Positions 58,746-64,000 of a DNA stretch of 64,000 nt are shown in pieces. The position numbers and the translations under genes were made by a program. Source of the DNA: Hirundichthys speculiger (lineage: Eukaryota; Chordata; Actinopteri; Beloniformes; Exocoetidae); assembly GCA_018398805.1 (NCBI GenBank), contig JAGFBZ010000178.1:1585001-1649000 (forward strand), written 5' to 3'. How positions within the stretch are numbered: the stretch's first letter is position 1; each line of letters starts with the position of its first letter. The notes below the pieces were generated by a model that was given only the letters and a program-made list of their open reading frames with translations, was not told the DNA's origin and ran no database searches.

Positions 58746-61171
58746 ACCAACACAAAATCAAGGTTTAACTTGTGGAGTATTCCCAGAGTGAATAACATTT
58801 TTTTTAAAAAAAAAGAGAAAATAAAAAGATGAATTGAAAAAAAAACAAACACTTTATGTAGTTAATTGTGAAATGCGTTTCACTTTATTATCCCAGTTAA
58901 TGAGGCTTGGCTGCCAGGAGGACATAGGGGTGATTTCATCGCTAGTGGTGCAAAGTAGAAAACATTAATGGAAACCAGAAGGGAAAGATTTCCCTCATGA
59001 AAGTAAAGATGGACAAAACACATTACATAGTTACAGAACTGCTTCACTGATTCTTCACATAAAGCAATTTAGTGGCGGCTGAAAGAAACGGGCTTAATCT
59101 GCATGATCATGATCACAACGGCACGCGCTCTGGATCACATACGGAAGGGGCTGAATAATAGATCACAATGGGGCTGTCACTGTCTTTTGTTTTGATGTAG
59201 GCACTGAGATGAAAATGTGCCTTGCAGTTTAACTTAGTGACTACCACTCATTGACAGTAATGTAGCACTTTTGCCCTATCACCCACCGCACGAGTCGATT
59301 TGGGATGAGAAGGAGCTGTCACGCAGAGAGACGGCATGATCTTTGCTAAAATTAGATCCGGATAAGGTTTTCTGGAGGGAAACTGAATGAAAGAGAGCGA
59401 ATGGAAAGGCATTGTGAAGTGCGCTAAAATGAAAAGAGGGAAAAAAAATACAAGTGGGAGCTAATGGCTGCTGATTACAATGATGAGGAAGAAAGAGAAG
59501 AGGGGAGGGGAGAAAGCAAACTCGAGTCATCATCGCTAATCGTGTTATCATACTTTGATGTGTCAGTGGCGAACACAATGTACTTCTATCATTTATGACT
59601 TTTAGTGAGCCTACGATGGCAGAGGATTACATTTACCAGTGGGGGAGTTAGGAAGGGGGCTTTGGGAGATATGCTAATTTAGCTAAGGAGCAAACGAACA
59701 ACATCAAATATGTACCAGAGAATAGCCACGGGACTTTCAAGTCCTAATATCCTTCAGAAGTGCTTTATCTTCACACCACAACCTGCGTTTACAGCACAAA
59801 CAGGAAAGAGCCAGTTGCGGCTTCAAAGTGCTGCGGTCCGTGAGTTTAATTCCAGATCAGGCTTAATAAAGGTTATCAGCCAGACCGTTAATGAAACAAA
59901 GGCGAGTGCACATATGCAAGCGGCGTTAGCATGTTTCACATCACGCTCAATTTCTCCTTTGCCCTTTCTCTTTCTCCTGTTTCCTTCTTTCATGGTAGAT
60001 GTTTGATTTTTTTTTCTTTTTTTTCCCTTTTTCTCCAGCGTTTTAAGTTCTGCATCAAAGTTACTGGAAACAATATGCGACCCGTCTGACTCTGACTCTC
60101 TCCTCGCTCTCCCACAGTCAGCGTTTGGAATCATAGCAGGGTGGTGCTTGTTTGATAGCTTGATAGTCATTTGTTTTGATCTGCGACTCCTTTGTCTCTG
60201 TTTGGGTCTGAAACAATAAGAGATTAGAACCCTAGACTGGGGGTGCAAGCGCAGAGAAAGAACAAATGCTTTCTTTGTTGTTTTCATTTCAAGTTTCCTT
60301 CATTTTCACTACAACTCTTGCAAAATAAATAAATAGATAAATAAAAATGAGTGACTTGCTGTGTTCTTAAAGTCCTCACAAAGCCCCCTCTCAGAGGGTT
60401 GTTTTGTACCCTGGCAGTAATGATTTCGAGCTGTTGCGCACGCAAAAAAAAATTTGCCTAGCTTACTTTCAAACACACAGTGACAACAGGCCAAATTAGT
60501 TCCTGTGGTTCAGTGATGATATCCCAATTATGAAGCCATGAATGCAAAGAGACGGGATGCATGAAGCGAGCATCACAGGCGAGAGAACGGTGATCGAACA
60601 GACCGTATTAACAATCTTTTTCTCTGTCTTCGCAATCAGACATCAAGCCACGCGACAAAGAACAGCAGAAAAAAAAGGAAATCTGAGTCAACCAGCGGGG
60701 GGCCTTGACTGAAGATGAAAGCTTTCAAGGAATCAAAGAAGCCTCGTCACTCATTATACCTTGGTGTGAATCTTCAAACCCTATTCGCCGCAGACATGGC
60801 GCCGGATGCCACAATAGGGGGACAGGGGACTCAAGGTGAAGGTGAAAGCTTTCAGATGGCTTGTCCACGCTCACATTAAAGTACGGACACGACGGTGGTT
60901 CAAACTTTCCTCCTCCGAGCTTTCCCTGTTATAATTAGTTACCACTTTCCTCTTTCTTTCTCTCCACCATCTGAGCCGTGATTGAGACAAACTGGCTTTT
61001 TTTCAAGAAGTAACTTCATGTTGAATTGAGGACATACAGAAATCAGAGATACTCTGAGTTTTTGGACAGAAGATGAAATCAGGCGCTACAGTTGGATATT
61101 AGTAAGACCAACGAAACAGTTGAATAACACGGGTACGCTCAAGGGGCATTCATCCATTTCACATTTTGAGA
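58746..61171. other. No gene recognised
   Basis: About 2.4 kb of unassigned, moderately complex sequence. It lacks obvious repeats and could hold conserved non-coding elements, but nothing in the sequence alone shows this. Confidence 0.3.
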
Positions 61172-61173
61172 TA

Positions 61174-62332
61174 CAGTGGTACCTCTACTTATGAACGTCT
61201 CTACATACAGAATTTTCAGGTTACGAAAATATTGCCTCTTGTTACGAAAGAAATTTCAGGATACGAAAGCCAAAAAAGTTCACCGGATGTAAATATACCT
61301 GTAGCTGCTCTGCCATTGGCTATCGCCTAGCACAGTGGTTCTCAAATTTTTAATACCGCGTGCCACCTGAGAAACTGTTCAGCTCTCCGAGTAACACCAT
61401 GATGACCAGTTTTAACATATAGCCATTTATGCCTTCTCAGTTAGCTTTAAACACACAGGAGAAATGTTTATTCCTTATTGTGGTTAATTATTACCGGAAT
61501 TGTTACTTTACTGAATCAGACATTTACAACTCTGTCCAACAATCTTCACATTCTCATACTCTCACACAGAGCAAAATAAACGCACACTCAAAAGTTGTTA
61601 CATCTGCACTGCAATTGAATATGCAACAAAGACCCAATTTTAATTATCTCAAGCCACAACATTTCGTTTAAAACGTTGTATTCATAATGCATTGTATGTT
61701 TACGACTTTTTTTTTTTTAAGTGAAAATGTGGAAAGTCATGACGTTCCCCACCTACCACCAGAGAGCGCTGGAGCACCACTGGCCTAGCATCTTCCTGGC
61801 ATCTTATTCCATCAGTCCGAATAAAAGACATTTTAGGAAAATTCCATTAAGTTTCGGAATTTGTTGAAAAGAATCACCCAGAGAAAGTGTCCACTAGTCG
61901 GGCTATCGCTCACTATGATGATGTTAGCCTTGCACATTTACGAAGGATTGTTAAAAGCTGACAAAAGCAAATGTCCTTGGATCGGTTCTTTACAAGACGT
62001 CAGGCAAAAAGCCACTGCTGAGAGCCAAAGAAGGCAAAAGTTGATGACAATAGCATTTAAAAGAAAAAATGAACATCATTTTTATACTTTACTTTATTCT
62101 TTGTTTTTTATTATGTACAACTCTCGTTGTATGTTTATTGTGCAGTAATCTAATGGTAACATGTATTTGTTTTGATGCACTTTTATGATTTATAAAAAAA
62201 TGTATGTCCGAATTTTGGGGGGCTTGGAACGGATTAGGGCATTTACATGGAAAACGCATCTCTACTTATTGAATTTTCAGGTTGCGAAACTACTTCCAGA
62301 ACAAATTAATTTCGTACGTAGAGGTACCACTG
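61174..62332 (+). mobile_element. Tigger (pogo) element, deleted, with transposase C-terminus and nested hAT element
   Basis: Ends CAGTGGTACCTCTACTTATG and CGTACGTAGAGGTACCACTG are inverted repeats, with TA on both sides (61172-61173, 62333-62334). From 61857 the + strand reads EFVEKNHPEKVSTSRAIAHY, then an in-frame TGA and QKQMSLDRFFTRRQA, the typical end of Tigger transposases. The rest of the transposase is deleted. Confidence 0.88.
61333..61782. mobile_element. hAT element nested in the Tigger copy
   Basis: Starts CAGTGGTTCTCAAATTTTTA and ends GCGCTGGAGCACCACTG. Perfect 8-bp duplications GCCTAGCA at 61325-61332 and 61783-61790. Confidence 0.92.
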
Positions 62333-62334
62333 TA

Positions 62335-63069
62335 ATTAAAAAAAAAAAGGGGAGACGTTCCACCAAGTAAACAACATTTTTCTTGTTGTGGCTTGACTGT
62401 CGCCCAGTGTACATCACGGGTTACAAAACATTTTACGTAGACAACGTCCAGTCGCACTTTTATTTCCAGAATGCTGGTTTTATGTATGTGAGGGCATGCG
62501 CTCGCAGAGGTTTTCGGCATTTGCTTGGCCCAGTTTTCTAAAAGCCAAAAGGGCGAAACTGGAGGTTGCATCTTTCCGTAAATATTGCAGAAAGTCAGCA
62601 GCTGCGAACTGTGCTTTAAACCCTTTGAGATGCAGCTGCAGCTTCTGCTGTTTGACAGTGTAACAGTATTGTCATTGCTAATATTAATTATTGCGGAAAA
62701 ATTACAAATTGTTTGAGAAAAATCTGACTCAATAAGGAGCGTTGATTAGCACCTGACTGAACAAACCATTCAAAGTCTCTCACATAATGCCTCTGTCCAT
62801 CACTGCGCTGTTACTGTAATGGATTGATAGAGCCTTTAATGTTAGGGATTTCATGTCTAAAAAGAGCTCGGGTTTGGTGAAATTTGGGAAGGTGCTTGTT
62901 TCTGATGAACAGACAGAACCGATAAGAAACTGCTCTTGGTTTTACAATCATGTGCAACAGGTTCTAGTCCCTCTGTTTGTCCTATGGTTTTTAGTGTAAA
63001 ACATATTAAAATAATATATTTTTTGTGGGTTTTAGATTTAGATGCTCATCGCTCAGATGAGCAAGAACA
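62335..63069. other. No gene seen
   Basis: Unassigned AT-rich sequence. Confidence 0.35.
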
Positions 63070-63071
63070 TA

Positions 63072-63540
63072 CAGTGGAGGGAATAAGTATTTGATCCCCC
63101 GCTGATTTTGGCAGTTGTCATACTAAGAAATAAATGAACAGTCTCAGATTTTTATGGCAGCTTTATTTTAACAGTTATAGAAAGAATATTGGAAAAAAAA
63201 TGCAAAAATTACACGAAATGAAAAATAAAAATTAATTTGCAAGTCATTGAGGGAAATAAGTATTTGATCCCTGACCAACCTTGATCAGTGTTGGTTCCCA
63301 CAGACCATTGGCATACTCCTAATCTCACTGAAGTAATTACCTGCATGAGAGACACCTGTTCCAAATAGTCACCTGTATAAAAAGCCATCTGCCCACAGAC
63401 TCAGTAATACTCCACCATCTCCACCATGGGCAAGACTAAAGAGCTGTCAAAAGATGTCAGGGACAAAGTTGTTGAACTCCACAAGGCTGGAATGGGCTAC
63501 AAAACCATAAGTAAGAAGCTGAATGAGAAGGTGACAACCA
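63072..63540 (+). mobile_element. Tc1-like transposon, 5' part only
   Basis: Starts CAGTGGAGGGAATAAGTATT after a TA. GAAATAAGTATTTGATCCC recurs inside at 63253, the inner direct repeat of the IR/DR type. ATG at 63426 begins [20 protein letters not shown], the start of the paired-like helix-turn-helix of Tc1 transposases. After about 37 codons, at 63540, the sequence switches abruptly to another element. Confidence 0.85.
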
Positions 63541-64000
63541 GGCCTGGAATTTCGTGATCTGAGGGACAAGGCCACTTGGCCTTCAAAGGGGCATTTTTTT
63601 TGAGGGCACAAAGGCCAAATGTCAGGGCAACACGGCCATAATAAAAAAAACACAATATATGCTAATAAACGGCAGAACAGTTTTTGAATTCAGAACCTTG
63701 AATATTTTTAATAGGCTACCACAACTTTGGGACTTTTATCAAAGGGAAACAGACAACAAAATAGGCAATGTTATTGATTTTTATCAGGTTATTACACAGC
63801 CATAAATTTAATTTAAATCGTCATCTGATGATGGGGATGGAGAACCTGGGGTCTTCCTAGGCCCATAAGGAAAAACAGTTGGCCTCCACCTCTCTATGCT
63901 CCCTCTGTCTTTTTTGCACTGGCTGAAAAATTTAAAACAGTTTTATGATGAATCAAAGTGGCACAATTAGTTAATATATTTCATTTCATTTTATTAATTC
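63541..64000 (-). mobile_element. End of an unidentified element that interrupts the Tc1 copy
   Basis: GGCCTGGAATTTCGTGATCT at the junction looks like a terminal repeat. On the minus strand, TTTTTCAG at about 63930-63923 could be an acceptor for a last exon (63922-63808) reading ERWRPTVFPYGPRKTPGSP then an acidic SSDDDLN end and TAA. I do not recognise the protein. It could be a transposase of hAT type or a domesticated gene; the rest lies outside the window. Confidence 0.35.

Noticed and set aside
57679..58791. 370-codon Thr/Pro then His/Gln-rich protein
   Set aside because: It is the translation of a 24-bp minisatellite and changes character at a one-base slip; the start lies in a dispersed repeat.
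59823..60287. 154-codon minus-strand frame as a gene
   Set aside because: Composition is biased by a T-rich stretch (lysine runs), no recognisable domain.
1..64000. A novel multi-gene system
   Set aside because: Only one host gene is supported; the remaining coding traces are fragments of known transposon families with broken frames.

Overview
The window reads as teleost fish nuclear DNA. It is AT-rich and gene-poor. Its repeats are those that fill fish genomes: an L2/Rex-type LINE tail ending in AATAAA plus GAATT repeats, Tc1-like transposases, hAT miniature elements with 8-bp target duplications, PIF-Harbinger, piggyBac and Tigger/pogo remnants, and CA/TA microsatellites. I saw no rRNA gene, tRNA gene, CRISPR array or bacterial-type operon.

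Only one host gene is convincing: a perforin-1-like (MACPF plus C2) gene on the + strand at about 12.16-15.16 kb. It has a TATA-like box, a short 5' non-coding exon, two coding exons and a polyadenylation signal. Gene structure and domains are otherwise intact, but the reading frame is shifted three times, each time by one extra base. Its second intron is mostly a 758-bp fold-back transposon.

Layout. 0-0.2 kb: MADF-domain fragment. 1-2.4 and 2.9-4.8 kb: two LINE copies. 6.5-8.0 kb: broken pogo-type transposase (minus strand). 8.4-9.7 kb: four adjoining GC-rich minisatellites. 10.1-10.9 kb: Tc1 relic. 12.2-15.2 kb: perforin. 16.0-17.4 kb: deleted piggyBac with two nested elements. 19.2-22.6 kb: Tc1 and hAT relics. 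23.0-26.3 kb: Harbinger Myb-like fragment, a 2.1-kb telomere-like array, then a Harbinger nuclease fragment. 26.8-37.1 kb: a run of hAT and Harbinger miniature elements, several nested. 39.8-40.8 kb: hAT relic with coding traces. 43.1-44.2 kb: LINE tail split by a second copy of the fold-back element. 44-49 kb: no recognised gene. 49-54.5 kb: hAT elements, a candidate solo LTR and a Tc1 relic. 55.8-58.7 kb: Tigger-type miniature element and a 24-bp minisatellite. 58.7-61.2 kb: unassigned. 61.2-62.3 kb: Tigger copy with nested hAT. 63.1-64 kb: Tc1 start cut off by another element.

No multi-gene system is visible. The most useful observations are the perforin frame breaks, the fold-back family with 6-bp target duplications, the telomere-like array between two Harbinger fragments, the birth of a minisatellite from a dispersed repeat, and several nested insertions dated by exact target duplications. 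Family names for repeats rest on recognition by eye, not on a search.
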